A stretch of 64,000 nt of DNA, from NCBI RefSeq assembly GCF_041058985.1, contig NZ_JBEHZE010000001.1, positions 2,294,001-2,358,000 on the forward strand, read 5' to 3'. The position numbers and the translations under genes are program-made. This document shows, one piece after another, positions 51,194 through 59,169 of this stretch. The notes beneath the pieces are model-generated. The model ran no database searches. It was not told the origin of the DNA and worked only from the letters and a program-made list of their open reading frames with translations. Origin of the DNA: Hyphococcus lacteus. GTDB lineage: Bacteria; Pseudomonadota; Alphaproteobacteria; Caulobacterales; Parvularculaceae. Numbering within the stretch: position 1 is the first letter of the stretch; the number at the start of each line of letters is the position of its first letter.

Positions 51194-52609
51194 ATGGCAG
51201 AAGTAAATTGTGATCTCGTAGTGATCGGTTCAGGTCCTGGCGGCTATGTGGCGGCGATCCGCGCCAGCCAGCTCGGGATGAAAACGGTAATTATTGAGCG
51301 CGATGCACTGGGCGGTGTCTGCTTGAACTGGGGTTGTATTCCCACCAAGGCGCTTTTGCGTACTGCCGAAGTCTATACCAACATGAAACACGCTGAGAGC
51401 TTTGGCCTAAAAGCTGAGGGTATCGGCTTTGACCTTGATGCGGTCGTCAAACGCTCGCGCGGTGTCTCTGCTCAGATGGAAAAGGGCATTGGCTACCTCA
51501 TGAAGAAAAACAAGGTCGAGGTCATCAACGGCACCGCTCGTCTGGAAAAGGGCACCAATGCCCCAACGGTTAAGGTCAAAACCAAAGACGGCGAGACCAC
51601 GGTCAAAGCAAAACATGTGATTGTCGCTACGGGCGCGCGCGCACGGACGATTCCACAGGCCGGGCTAGAGCCGGACGGTAAATTCATCTGGACCGCAAAA
51701 GAAGCCATGGTCCCCGATGTGATGCCAAAGAAACTGCTGGTCATTGGCTCCGGCGCAATCGGTATCGAGTTCGCGAGCTTTTATAACGCGCTGGGCGCAG
51801 AGACGACCGTGGTCGAAATGGTTGACCGAATTCTGCCCGCCGAAGACGCAGAGATTTCCAAATTCGCTGAAAAGCAATTCAAAAAACAAGGGATGAAAAT
51901 CCTCACCAGCGCGTCCGTCGAAAAGCTGGACAAAGGCAAAGACAGCGTCAAAGCCACGATTAAACTAAAAGACGGCAAGACCGAAACCGTAGAAGCCGAC
52001 CGGGTTGTCCTCGCGATTGGGATTACGGGCAATACGGAGAATTTAGGGCTAGAGGCTGTGGGCGCGAAAATTGATCGCGGCCATGTGGTTGTCAATGAAT
52101 GGCTAGAGACCGGCGTTAAGGGTCTTTACGCGATTGGTGACATTGTCGGCGCGCCGTGGCTCGCGCACAAAGCCTCCCACGAGGGGACAATCTGTGTTGA
52201 GAAGATCGCCGGTCAAAAAGGCGTTCACCCGCTAAAGGTCAGCCTCATTCCCGGTTGTACCTATTCCAACCCACAAATCGCGTCGGTGGGCCTGACCGAA
52301 GCCAAGGCGAAAGAGCAGGGCCACAAGGTCAAGGTTGGCCGCTTTCCGTTCAACGGCAACGGCAAAGCGGTTGCGCTGGGTGAGCCAGAAGGCATGGTCA
52401 AAACCGTGTTTGACGAAAAAACCGGCGAGCTATTGGGCGCACATATGATTGGCGCGGAAGTCACCGAGCTTATTCAGGGCTTCGGCCTCGCGCGGTCAAT
52501 GGAGGCGGTCGAAGAAGACCTGATGCACGCGATCTTCCCGCATCCAACCCTTTCGGAGATGATGCACGAATCCGTGCTCGACGCCTATGGCAAGGTCATC
52601 CATATTTAA
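51194..52609 (+). CDS. lpdA: Dihydrolipoyl dehydrogenase (E3)
   Basis: This flavoprotein disulfide reductase reoxidises dihydrolipoamide in pyruvate/2-oxoglutarate dehydrogenase and glycine cleavage complexes. The 471-aa protein has the FAD motif VIGSGPGGYVAAIRASQLG, the redox-active CLNWGCIPTKALL, the NAD motif VIGSGAIGIEFASFY, and the catalytic His-Glu near the C terminus in HAIFPHPTLSE. The E1 and E2 genes are not adjacent in this window. A weak hairpin (52637-52660) follows it. Confidence 0.95.
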   Translation: MAEVNCDLVVIGSGPGGYVAAIRASQLGMKTVIIERDALGGVCLNWGCIPTKALLRTAEVYTNMKHAESFGLKAEGIGFDLDAVVKRSRGVSAQMEKGIGYLMKKNKVEVINGTARLEKGTNAPTVKVKTKDGETTVKAKHVIVATGARARTIPQAGLEPDGKFIWTAKEAMVPDVMPKKLLVIGSGAIGIEFASFYNALGAETTVVEMVDRILPAEDAEISKFAEKQFKKQGMKILTSASVEKLDKGKDSVKATIKLKDGKTETVEADRVVLAIGITGNTENLGLEAVGAKIDRGHVVVNEWLETGVKGLYAIGDIVGAPWLAHKASHEGTICVEKIAGQKGVHPLKVSLIPGCTYSNPQIASVGLTEAKAKEQGHKVKVGRFPFNGNGKAVALGEPEGMVKTVFDEKTGELLGAHMIGAEVTELIQGFGLARSMEAVEEDLMHAIFPHPTLSEMMHESVLDAYGKVIHI

Positions 52610-52636
52610 TCACTGACCTTTGCGCGCGAATATTGA

Positions 52637-52660
52637 TCGGGCGGCGTAATAACCGCCCGA
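52637..52660. terminator. GC-rich hairpin between lpdA and the KAP NTPase gene
   Basis: The perfect 8-base stem TCGGGCGG / CCGCCCGA has an 8-base loop. There is no T-run on either side, so it may be a weak terminator or a processing element. It sits 27 bases past lpdA. Confidence 0.45.
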
Positions 52661-52681
52661 GAAATAGGTGAGTGCGTTGAG

Positions 52682-54388
52682 TTAAGTTTTTATATCTACG
52701 TCAATTCCGTGATGATATTTTATTCTAACCTTATTGATAAGGTTTTCTTGACCAATTTCTTTCAGCGCTTGAATGGTGGTTTCTGTTAGCTTTTTCTCGT
52801 GAGGTTTGGGGTTACTAATTGTGCTTGCAAATAACAACCGTTGTTTTGCGGTCCGAAGCTTATCGCCTTCGAGTTGAATTAGCAGGGACTTAAGTTTGTC
52901 TACTGATAATTCGTTTAGTGCTTTAGCAGATATCTCGGATATATATTCTTCGTTTTGTCCAAGCAGGATGTCTAATGGGGTGGGTTTGTTATCAGATTCA
53001 TTAGCATTTGTGATCATAAGTGCCTTCAGATCACTATCTTTAACATTATATCCCTCGTTGTTTGCATTGTACCAATAATCATATGAGCCGACTCTATTTG
53101 CTTTGAAACGTGTTATAATCTGTTTGACTTCATCTTCAGCTTTAAGGGATTTCAATAATATTATCGATGAATCGAGGTCGCGGAATGATATGTTGTCAAG
53201 TATATTTAATGTCGTTTCAGTGAGGCGGGAAACGATTTCATCTAAGTTGTTTTTATAGCTATCATGGAATAGTCGCCACGCATTCGCAAACTCGTCTTTC
53301 AATTTCTTAGATTTCAGAATGCTGTGATCCCGTTCTACTATTTTACAAATTTTTTCGTGATTAAAATAACCATTTTTGACGCCGGCTAAAATTTCCTCGT
53401 CTAACTCGTCAATGTAAGTGAGGCCATAATCTCGCAAAATTTCATCATACAATTTATTTGAGTCTGGTTTTTCACTTGGTTCCTCGGAAGATAGAGTTTC
53501 CATTATTTCTATATGGTCAGGGTGCCGATTTTTGAATACCAATTCGATTGGCGGGGCAATACTCGGCTGAAGTTCGATCCAAGAGAAGAGGCAAAGTGAA
53601 TGCAAAGCAGCGTATCTAATTTCTTCATGAGTTGCACAAACTGAATTATCGAGCATTGATCCGAAGTGCTTTATTTTTTTGAGAACTCGGATGTTTTTAA
53701 TGCCTAACTTTTTTGATAGTTCACTGAGGGTTTTTTCTAAGTAACCATCGTTATCAAAAACAATTTTGTGGCAGTCGTCTAATGATGGATCGAAGCTAAT
53801 TTTTTTGTCTACAACTTTTTCTAAGTGTTTTTCGAAATTCTTTTTATCGTCCGGTGAAAGCCGCTCGTCGTTTAAAATTAAAACGACCTTACAGTTTCTT
53901 TGTTCTTTTAAAAATGACGCTAGTCCCAAGACATCGATAATCCGAAGGTTTTCTCCACGTCTTTCGAAGTCATCGATGCAAACTATCCTATTGCGTACCG
54001 ACGCAAAGAATAGGCCTGAACCTGCCTTTATCCATGCACCGATAATTGGAGCCTCCGCAGCTGCGTTGCGAGACTTTTGAATAGATGATAAAAAGGACTT
54101 ACTTCCATCTGAAATTACATTCACAACTGGGTTTGCGTCGGATCCATTCAAAAATTCGGAATTTTCAAAAATGGCTAGTTTCAATTTCTCTAAGGAATTG
54201 CAGCCAAAAAGTGAAACGTATGCATGATCATTGTACCCACTGTTTCCGTCCTTCAATTGTTCAGTGAGTATTTTGTTCCAGAGATATGTTTTTCCAACTC
54301 CCCAGTTTCCTGAAATACAAAGAACCTCGGGCGTTTTTGTTCGTAAAAACTCCACTATTACTTTTGAAACTAAATTGGTCGCAGTCAT
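52682..54388 (-). CDS. KAP-type P-loop NTPase, AT-rich accessory gene
   Basis: This 568-aa protein has Walker A GNWGVGKTYLW (residues 27-37), Walker B RIVCIDDFERRG (residues 134-145) and a NDERL sensor-like segment at about 173-177. This is the arrangement of KAP/STAND-like P-loop NTPases. No clear transmembrane segment is visible; many KAP members have two. The C-terminal two-thirds is helical and acidic with many Asn, Lys and Ile, and is not recognised. Base composition is markedly AT-rich relative to lpdA and dinB, and hairpins flank it, so it appears to be a single-gene insertion. KAP NTPases occur in phage-defence and membrane-signalling systems. Such a role here is inference. Confidence 0.75.
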   Translation of the reverse strand: MTATNLVSKVIVEFLRTKTPEVLCISGNWGVGKTYLWNKILTEQLKDGNSGYNDHAYVSLFGCNSLEKLKLAIFENSEFLNGSDANPVVNVISDGSKSFLSSIQKSRNAAAEAPIIGAWIKAGSGLFFASVRNRIVCIDDFERRGENLRIIDVLGLASFLKEQRNCKVVLILNDERLSPDDKKNFEKHLEKVVDKKISFDPSLDDCHKIVFDNDGYLEKTLSELSKKLGIKNIRVLKKIKHFGSMLDNSVCATHEEIRYAALHSLCLFSWIELQPSIAPPIELVFKNRHPDHIEIMETLSSEEPSEKPDSNKLYDEILRDYGLTYIDELDEEILAGVKNGYFNHEKICKIVERDHSILKSKKLKDEFANAWRLFHDSYKNNLDEIVSRLTETTLNILDNISFRDLDSSIILLKSLKAEDEVKQIITRFKANRVGSYDYWYNANNEGYNVKDSDLKALMITNANESDNKPTPLDILLGQNEEYISEISAKALNELSVDKLKSLLIQLEGDKLRTAKQRLLFASTISNPKPHEKKLTETTIQALKEIGQENLINKVRIKYHHGIDVDIKT

Positions 54389-54593
54389 GGAAATTCCCGT
54401 TTTAGAATTTTAATATTGAGATTATTACTTCATATTTCGACAATGTATACTTCCCCTCCCATCATACCACCGCTTTGAAACCCGTGGATAGATATCCACG
54501 GGTTTTGTTTTGGGCCTAGGGTCTCGGTCGTGTCTCTTGTGGCTGAGCCATTGGCGCGGGCGTTGATACGCCGCGCAGAACCCTTTTTGGCCC
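54389..54593. other. Intergenic region upstream of the KAP NTPase gene
   Basis: Together with the doubtful frame that follows, this makes up a stretch of about 355 bases before the small acidic protein gene. It holds the KAP promoter on the minus strand and a strong hairpin (54478-54507). No other feature is seen. Confidence 0.4.
54478..54507. terminator. Strong hairpin with T-run between the KAP gene and the small acidic gene
   Basis: The perfect stem AACCCGTGGATA / TATCCACGGGTT has nearly no loop and is followed by TTTTG on the plus strand. It lies upstream of the KAP gene (minus strand). No plus-strand gene precedes it closely, so it may be a relict or an insulator. Confidence 0.65.
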
Positions 54594-54779
54594 ATGAGAC
54601 GCCGTGACCGGTTGCCGGTACGGCTCTTTGACAATTTGGAATTTACGCGCGCCGGTGAACAAGAGTTCATGCGGGTTTGCTGGCGCGCGCGGGAACAAGG
54701 TTGGCCGTCGGGATGTTTGTATTTCACAAACAGGGAGGCCCGAGATGCCAACAACGGAAAGAACTACGCCGACACATGA
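54594..54779 (+). CDS. Doubtful small ORF, function unknown
   Basis: This 61-aa frame (MRRRDRLPVRLFDNLEF...) has codon choice (high GC in third positions) like that of the housekeeping genes here and plausible amino-acid composition. However, it lacks a ribosome-binding site and its last 35 bases overlap the better supported acidic protein gene. I do not recognise it. It could be a remnant or a chance frame. Confidence 0.25.
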   Translation: MRRRDRLPVRLFDNLEFTRAGEQEFMRVCWRAREQGWPSGCLYFTNREARDANNGKNYADT

Positions 54780-54969
54780 AAACCCGAAGCCGAATATTGA
54801 TCAGAATGAACACGAAGAGGCCGATCAGAAGAACAATTACGGCGGACGCTCAGAAAAGCCCGATGGCGATGTGAACCCCGCCGAAGATATGCATATTGAT
54901 GATGACGAGAAAGAAAAGCCAGCGTGTACGGATTATCACGATGCAAAAAACCGAAAAGACAATGATTAG
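54745..54969 (+). CDS. Small acidic, hydrophilic protein of unknown function
   Basis: This 74-aa protein is very rich in Asp, Glu, Asn, Lys and Pro, with no hydrophobic segment and a single Cys; it should be disordered. The ATG is preceded by GGGAGG at 6 bases, an excellent ribosome-binding site. It ends with an overlap of 4 bases with the convergent dinB stop. No family is recognised. Such proteins are often stress-related, but nothing in the sequence proves this. Confidence 0.55.
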   Translation: MPTTERTTPTHENPKPNIDQNEHEEADQKNNYGGRSEKPDGDVNPAEDMHIDDDEKEKPACTDYHDAKNRKDND

Positions 54970-56246
54970 GGCTTTCGCCGCAAGACACGCCCGGCTTTAA
55001 CCGCGTCTTTGCCGAATTTCTCGCGGATGGCGTCGATGGCTTTTTCCTGTTTGGCGATGCGCGCATTGTCTTCGCCGAACAGGTCGGTTTCAAAATGCTC
55101 GCCCGCGTCAGACAACCCCGAAAAGCCAACCCCGATCAGGCGATAGGCGCGCCCTTGGGCGGCGTCATGCAATAGGGGTTTTGCTGCCGCAAATGCCGTG
55201 CGTGCTAAGTTCGATGGGGAGCCAAGGGTTTTAGCGCGGGTGATGGTTTTGAAATCCGCAGATTTCAGTTTGAGGGTCACTGTGCGGCCCTCGAACCCGC
55301 TGGCCTTCATCCGTGCAGAGACCTTATCGCATAGCTCCCACAAAACATCTTCGAGCCATGCCACATCGCGAATGTCGCTATTGAACGTGGTTTCTGATGA
55401 TACGCTTTTTGTCTCGCGCTCTGGTTTGATTTTGCGGGTGTCATCACCGCGCGATAGTCGCGCAAGGCGCAAGCCCATCTCGCCATAGCGTTTGCCCAGC
55501 GAGCCAGCGTCCATGGTCTGGAGTTGGCCGATCATTTTGATGCCGTCTTGCTCTAGCTTGCGGGCCATGGCGGCACCAACACCCCAGATCATCGTGACGG
55601 GCTGTTTCGCGAGGAAGCTTTTTGCCTCCGCCGCGCCGATCACCGAAAACCCGCGCGGCTTGTCGAGGTCGGACGCCATCTTGGCGAGGAATTTATTGTG
55701 TGAAAGCCCGATAGACGCGGTGACGCCCATTTCCCGTTGCACACGCGCCTGAAGTTTTGCGAGGGTCACGGCTGGCGGTGTGCCATGAAGCCGGGTCGTG
55801 CCCGAAAGGTCCATAAAAGCTTCGTCAATCGAAAGCGGTTCGACCATCGGCGTCAGGTCGCGCATCATTTGGCGGATCTCGCGGCCAACCTTGGCGTATT
55901 TTTCCATGTTGGGTTTGATGATCACGGCGTTGGGGCAGGCGGCCTTTGCCTTGAACATCGGCATCGCCGATTTTACGCCATAGGTACGCGCCACGTAACA
56001 CGCCGTCGCCACCACGCCGCGCACACCGCCACCGATGATCACGGGCTTATCCTCTAGGCTTGGGTCGTCGCGTTTTTCGATTGAGGCATAAAAAGCATCG
56101 CAATCGAGATGGGCGATTGAAAGGGCAAACAGCTCGTTATGGTGAATGATTCGCCCAGATTTACAGGAATCGCACAGCCGTGACCCATTTTGGGCCGGAG
56201 CGTAACAATCGCGGCAGAATCCAGTAAATCCGGTAAAATCAGACAT
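54966..56246 (-). CDS. dinB: DNA polymerase IV (Y-family translesion polymerase) with N-terminal zinc ribbon
   Basis: DinB copies past DNA lesions and is mutagenic. The 426-aa protein has the catalytic LDCDAFYASIEKRD, SIDEAFMDLSG and the fingers/palm PVIIGGGVRGVVATACYVART, followed by the helix-hairpin-helix IWGVGAAMARKLEQDG. Before the polymerase domain there is a 45-residue N-terminal extension with CRDC and CDSC (a zinc ribbon), as in many alphaproteobacterial DinB proteins. No clear LexA box is seen upstream. The C-terminal end lacks an obvious beta-clamp binding pentapeptide. Confidence 0.93.
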   Translation of the reverse strand: MSDFTGFTGFCRDCYAPAQNGSRLCDSCKSGRIIHHNELFALSIAHLDCDAFYASIEKRDDPSLEDKPVIIGGGVRGVVATACYVARTYGVKSAMPMFKAKAACPNAVIIKPNMEKYAKVGREIRQMMRDLTPMVEPLSIDEAFMDLSGTTRLHGTPPAVTLAKLQARVQREMGVTASIGLSHNKFLAKMASDLDKPRGFSVIGAAEAKSFLAKQPVTMIWGVGAAMARKLEQDGIKMIGQLQTMDAGSLGKRYGEMGLRLARLSRGDDTRKIKPERETKSVSSETTFNSDIRDVAWLEDVLWELCDKVSARMKASGFEGRTVTLKLKSADFKTITRAKTLGSPSNLARTAFAAAKPLLHDAAQGRAYRLIGVGFSGLSDAGEHFETDLFGEDNARIAKQEKAIDAIREKFGKDAVKAGRVLRRKP

Positions 56247-56395
56247 TTAACTCAAAATCTAATTGGCTATGGGGGCAAAAAAAGTGCTGCCTTAGGCGCA
56301 AGATAAACATTCAATTAAGACCTTTTGCGCAAAACTTTCTATTGGCCGCATTGATTCGTGATGTAGCCTCTGAAGTTAAGACATAAAGGCGTACT

Positions 56396-56794
56396 ATGTC
56401 GGCCATGGAAAAGCTCGATTACTCGGCGCTCCCCAAGACGGTACTCATTGTTGAAGACAATGAACTGAACATGAAGCTGTTCAGAGACCTGTTGGAAGCC
56501 CACGGTTACAATACTCTTGAGGCCCGTACCGGCCCAGAGGCATTAGAACGCCTTGGGGAACATCGTCCCGATCTTATTTTAATGGATATTCAACTGCCTG
56601 AGTTTTCGGGCCTCGAAGTTACCAAAAAAATTAAAAGTAATAATGATTTGGCTGATATTCCGGTCATTGCGGTCACTGCTTTCGCCATGAAAGGCGATGA
56701 AGAGCGCATTCGTCAGGGGGGATGCGAAGATTATATCGCAAAACCTATCTCAGTCGTCTCGTTTCTTGAGAAAGTGAAAAGGTATTTGGATTAG
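56396..56794 (+). CDS. divK: Single-domain response regulator DivK
   Basis: DivK is the small CheY-like regulator that controls the CtrA phosphorelay (via DivJ, PleC and DivL) in alphaproteobacteria. The 132-aa protein is a lone receiver domain. The phospho-acceptor is Asp64 (LILMDIQLPEFSGLE), the acidic pair is Glu20-Asp21 (IVEDNELN), and the Thr/Lys switch is in VTAFAMKGD and YIAKPISV. The pleD gene follows 40 bases later on the same strand, the classic divK-pleD operon. Confidence 0.95.
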   Translation: MSAMEKLDYSALPKTVLIVEDNELNMKLFRDLLEAHGYNTLEARTGPEALERLGEHRPDLILMDIQLPEFSGLEVTKKIKSNNDLADIPVIAVTAFAMKGDEERIRQGGCEDYIAKPISVVSFLEKVKRYLD

Positions 56795-56834
56795 ACTTCC
56801 TTCTATCCGAAACCCTTAAGTTAACGGGGGCTGC

Positions 56835-58211
56835 ATGACGGCGCGCGTATTAGTCGTCGACGATCTTGAACCGAACGTGAAACTGCTCGAAGCAAAACTG
56901 CGAGCTGAGTATTTTGACGTCATCGGCGCTTATTCCGGTCAAGAGGCAATCGACCTTGCGATGCGGGAGAAGCCCGACATCATTTTGCTGGACGTCATGA
57001 TGCCTGGCATGGATGGGTTTGAGGCTTGTCGAATTCTAAAGAACGATCCTGAAACCATGCACATTCCTGTGGTGATGGTGACGGCACTCGACCAACAGGC
57101 CGATCGCGTTGCGGGGCTTGAGGCTGGTGCGGATGATTTTTTGACCAAGCCCGTTGAGGATCTTGCGCTATTTGCAAGGGTGCGGAGCCTGACACGCCTC
57201 AAAATGATGACCGACGAATTGCGTGCGCGCCATGCGACGGGCAAAGACCTCGGCGTTGTTGGCAGTATTGATCCGGATTCTGACGCAAGCGAAGCGCGGA
57301 TTTTCCTGATTGATGACAACGAAGATCAGGCATCTCGTTTGATGACGTCGATTGGTGACGGCAATCATCAGGTTATTCATGAAATTGACCCCGAAGTTGC
57401 ATTAGGTCGTGCGCGGCTTGGTGATTTTGACCTGATCATTATCAATCTATCGATTGAAGCGATGGATCCATTGCGCCTTTGTTCTTCGATCCGTTCATTC
57501 GAAGAGACACGCCTCACACCGATTCTTGGGGTCGTGCGGGTTGGTGATACGCGCAAACTTGTTCGCGCACTTGATATTGGCGTCAATGATTATGTGACGC
57601 GTCCGGTTGACCGCAACGAGCTATCTGCGCGCATCGCGACGCAGTTACGCCGTAAGCGCTATGTGGACCAGCTTCGGTCGTCATTCCAGGTATCACTTGA
57701 AATGGCGGTTACCGATCAGCTAACGGGGCTTTATAACCGTCGTTATTTGGCGAGCCATCTTTCGGCGATGTTTGATCGCGCATTTTGGACTGGTCGTCCA
57801 TTGGCGGTGATGGTTATCGACATTGATCACTTCAAATCGGTCAATGACGTACACGGACATGACACCGGTGATCGAGTGTTACAGGAATTTGCTGATCGGA
57901 TTACGAATTCGATTCGTGGGATTGATCTGGCCTGTCGTTATGGCGGCGAAGAATTCCTGATTGCGATGCCTGACACGGACCTTGCTTTCGCGTCAGTCGT
58001 GGCGGAGCGCCTGCGCCAAGAAGTGGCCAGCTCGAAGTTCAAGCTCAATAGCGGGCGCGATGAGCTGGGCGTAACGGTGAGTATCGGTCTTGCATCCACT
58101 GAAGATAGCTCAGAGGAAGACACAGCCCAGAAGCTGATTAAACGAGCCGACGAGGCGCTTTATGAAGCCAAAAACGGTGGTCGAAACCGGGTGATCAAAA
58201 GTGCTGCCTGA
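56835..58211 (+). CDS. pleD: Diguanylate cyclase response regulator PleD
   Basis: PleD makes cyclic di-GMP and drives the swarmer-to-stalked transition. The 458-aa protein has REC1 (acceptor Asp53, LLDVMMPGMDGF), a degenerate REC2 (about residues 155-275) and a GGDEF domain. The active-site motif is GGEEF, so it should be active. The allosteric I-site RxxD is present (RGID five residues upstream), indicating product inhibition. It is co-transcribed with divK and followed by a terminator shared with rpmG. Confidence 0.96.
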   Translation: MTARVLVVDDLEPNVKLLEAKLRAEYFDVIGAYSGQEAIDLAMREKPDIILLDVMMPGMDGFEACRILKNDPETMHIPVVMVTALDQQADRVAGLEAGADDFLTKPVEDLALFARVRSLTRLKMMTDELRARHATGKDLGVVGSIDPDSDASEARIFLIDDNEDQASRLMTSIGDGNHQVIHEIDPEVALGRARLGDFDLIIINLSIEAMDPLRLCSSIRSFEETRLTPILGVVRVGDTRKLVRALDIGVNDYVTRPVDRNELSARIATQLRRKRYVDQLRSSFQVSLEMAVTDQLTGLYNRRYLASHLSAMFDRAFWTGRPLAVMVIDIDHFKSVNDVHGHDTGDRVLQEFADRITNSIRGIDLACRYGGEEFLIAMPDTDLAFASVVAERLRQEVASSKFKLNSGRDELGVTVSIGLASTEDSSEEDTAQKLIKRADEALYEAKNGGRNRVIKSAA

Positions 58212-58246
58212 AAGGCAGAATTGACGGAAATCGAATAAATTCTGCC

Positions 58247-58280
58247 AACAAAAAAAGCCGCCTCAAGAGGCGGCTTTCGT
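58247..58280. terminator. Terminator between pleD and rpmG
   Basis: The perfect stem AAAGCCGCCT / AGGCGGCTTT has loop CAAG. A run of A precedes it on the plus strand, giving a strong T-run for minus-strand rpmG. It lies 36 bases past the pleD stop. Confidence 0.85.
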
Positions 58281-58305
58281 ATATCCGAAAAAGAGAAGGG
58301 CGATC

Positions 58306-58473
58306 TTACTTGATCTTGCCTTCCTTGAATTCAACATGCTTACGCGCAACCGGATCGTACTTTTTCAAGACGAGCTTCTCGGTCATTGTGCGAGTGTTCT
58401 TTTTCGTAACATAGAAAAAGCCTGTGCCGGCAGAAGAGTTGAGCCGAATTTTAACTGTGGTTGGCTTAGCCAT
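58306..58473 (-). CDS. rpmG: 50S ribosomal protein L33
   Basis: This 55-aa protein translates as MAKPTTVKIRLNS..., with the L33 features TGFFYVTKKNTRT and KYDPVARKHVEFKEGKIK. The zinc-binding cysteines of the C+ form are absent, so it is the C- paralogue typical of alphaproteobacteria. It has a GAGGAG ribosome-binding site and a strong promoter (58516-58543). It sits downstream of and convergent with pleD, as in Caulobacter-like genomes. Confidence 0.95.
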   Translation of the reverse strand: MAKPTTVKIRLNSSAGTGFFYVTKKNTRTMTEKLVLKKYDPVARKHVEFKEGKIK

Positions 58474-58515
58474 GAATCGCTCCTCAGCGCCGAAATTCTC
58501 TTAAAACGAGCGCGG

Positions 58516-58543
58516 AACATACAGCGAGACCTTTTGGTGTCAA
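58516..58543 (-). promoter_or_regulatory. Probable promoter of rpmG
   Basis: Read on the minus strand, TTGACA (58543-58538) and TATGTT (58521-58516) are 16 bases apart, close to the housekeeping sigma consensus. It lies 43 bases before the rpmG start. Confidence 0.65.
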
Positions 58544-58594
58544 GTCAGCTGTGGCGCTTTTGCTTATCTATAGGGCGAAAATCGCCCGAAATGA

Positions 58595-59020
58595 TTATGC
58601 GTCTGAATTCGGGTCCGCGTTTGGACCGCCGAACCCATGCATCCGGTTGGCCCATTGCAGTCCGATCATGGCACCTTTGGCGATGGGCAGGGTGAACCAG
58701 GACGAGATCAACAGAATCGGAAGCCAGACCAAGAACTGGACCCACATTGCCGGGTCGAATTCTGCTTCTACCCAAAGTGCGATCGGAATGATGATGTGGC
58801 CCACCAGCATGATCGTGAGGTAGGGCGGGGCATCGTCGGCCCGGTGGCCTGAGAAATCCTGACCGCAAACCGCACATTCATCATTGTTCTTAACATAGCT
58901 CTTGAACAGCTTGCCTTCGCCGCACTGTGGGCATTTGCCCATCATGCCGCGCTTCATGGCGTCCCAGACGGGGCGCTGTTCGCGGTCAATGCCGCCAAAG
59001 GTATTTACTGCATTTGTCAT
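58595..59020 (-). CDS. DUF983 family membrane protein with zinc ribbon
   Basis: This 141-aa protein has an N-terminal zinc ribbon (GKCPQCGEG and ECAVCGQDFSG) followed by two to three transmembrane segments (about residues 66-85 and 93-115). This is the DUF983 architecture. Its function is unknown. Family members are often found near rpmG or cytochrome c oxidase genes; here it is directly upstream of rpmG on the same strand. Confidence 0.88.
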   Translation of the reverse strand: MTNAVNTFGGIDREQRPVWDAMKRGMMGKCPQCGEGKLFKSYVKNNDECAVCGQDFSGHRADDAPPYLTIMLVGHIIIPIALWVEAEFDPAMWVQFLVWLPILLISSWFTLPIAKGAMIGLQWANRMHGFGGPNADPNSDA

Positions 59021-59110
59021 AGCTAACCTTATTTATGCGTTGCGTGGTTATGGGCATGTGTGTTCTGCGCCTCAATATGCCCAAAGCGCACAAGGGCAAG
59101 ATGCCACAGC

Positions 59111-59138
59111 ATAAACTGCCCTCAAAGGGGCAGTTTAT
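59111..59138. terminator. Hairpin between purB and the DUF983 gene
   Basis: The perfect 11-base stem ATAAACTGCCC / GGGCAGTTTAT has a 6-base loop. It sits 32 bases past the purB stop (minus strand). It lacks a T-run, but the AT-rich base and position fit transcription termination after purB. Confidence 0.55.
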
Positions 59139-59169
59139 CACTTGTAAGTTAACCGGTTCGTGAAGGGGG

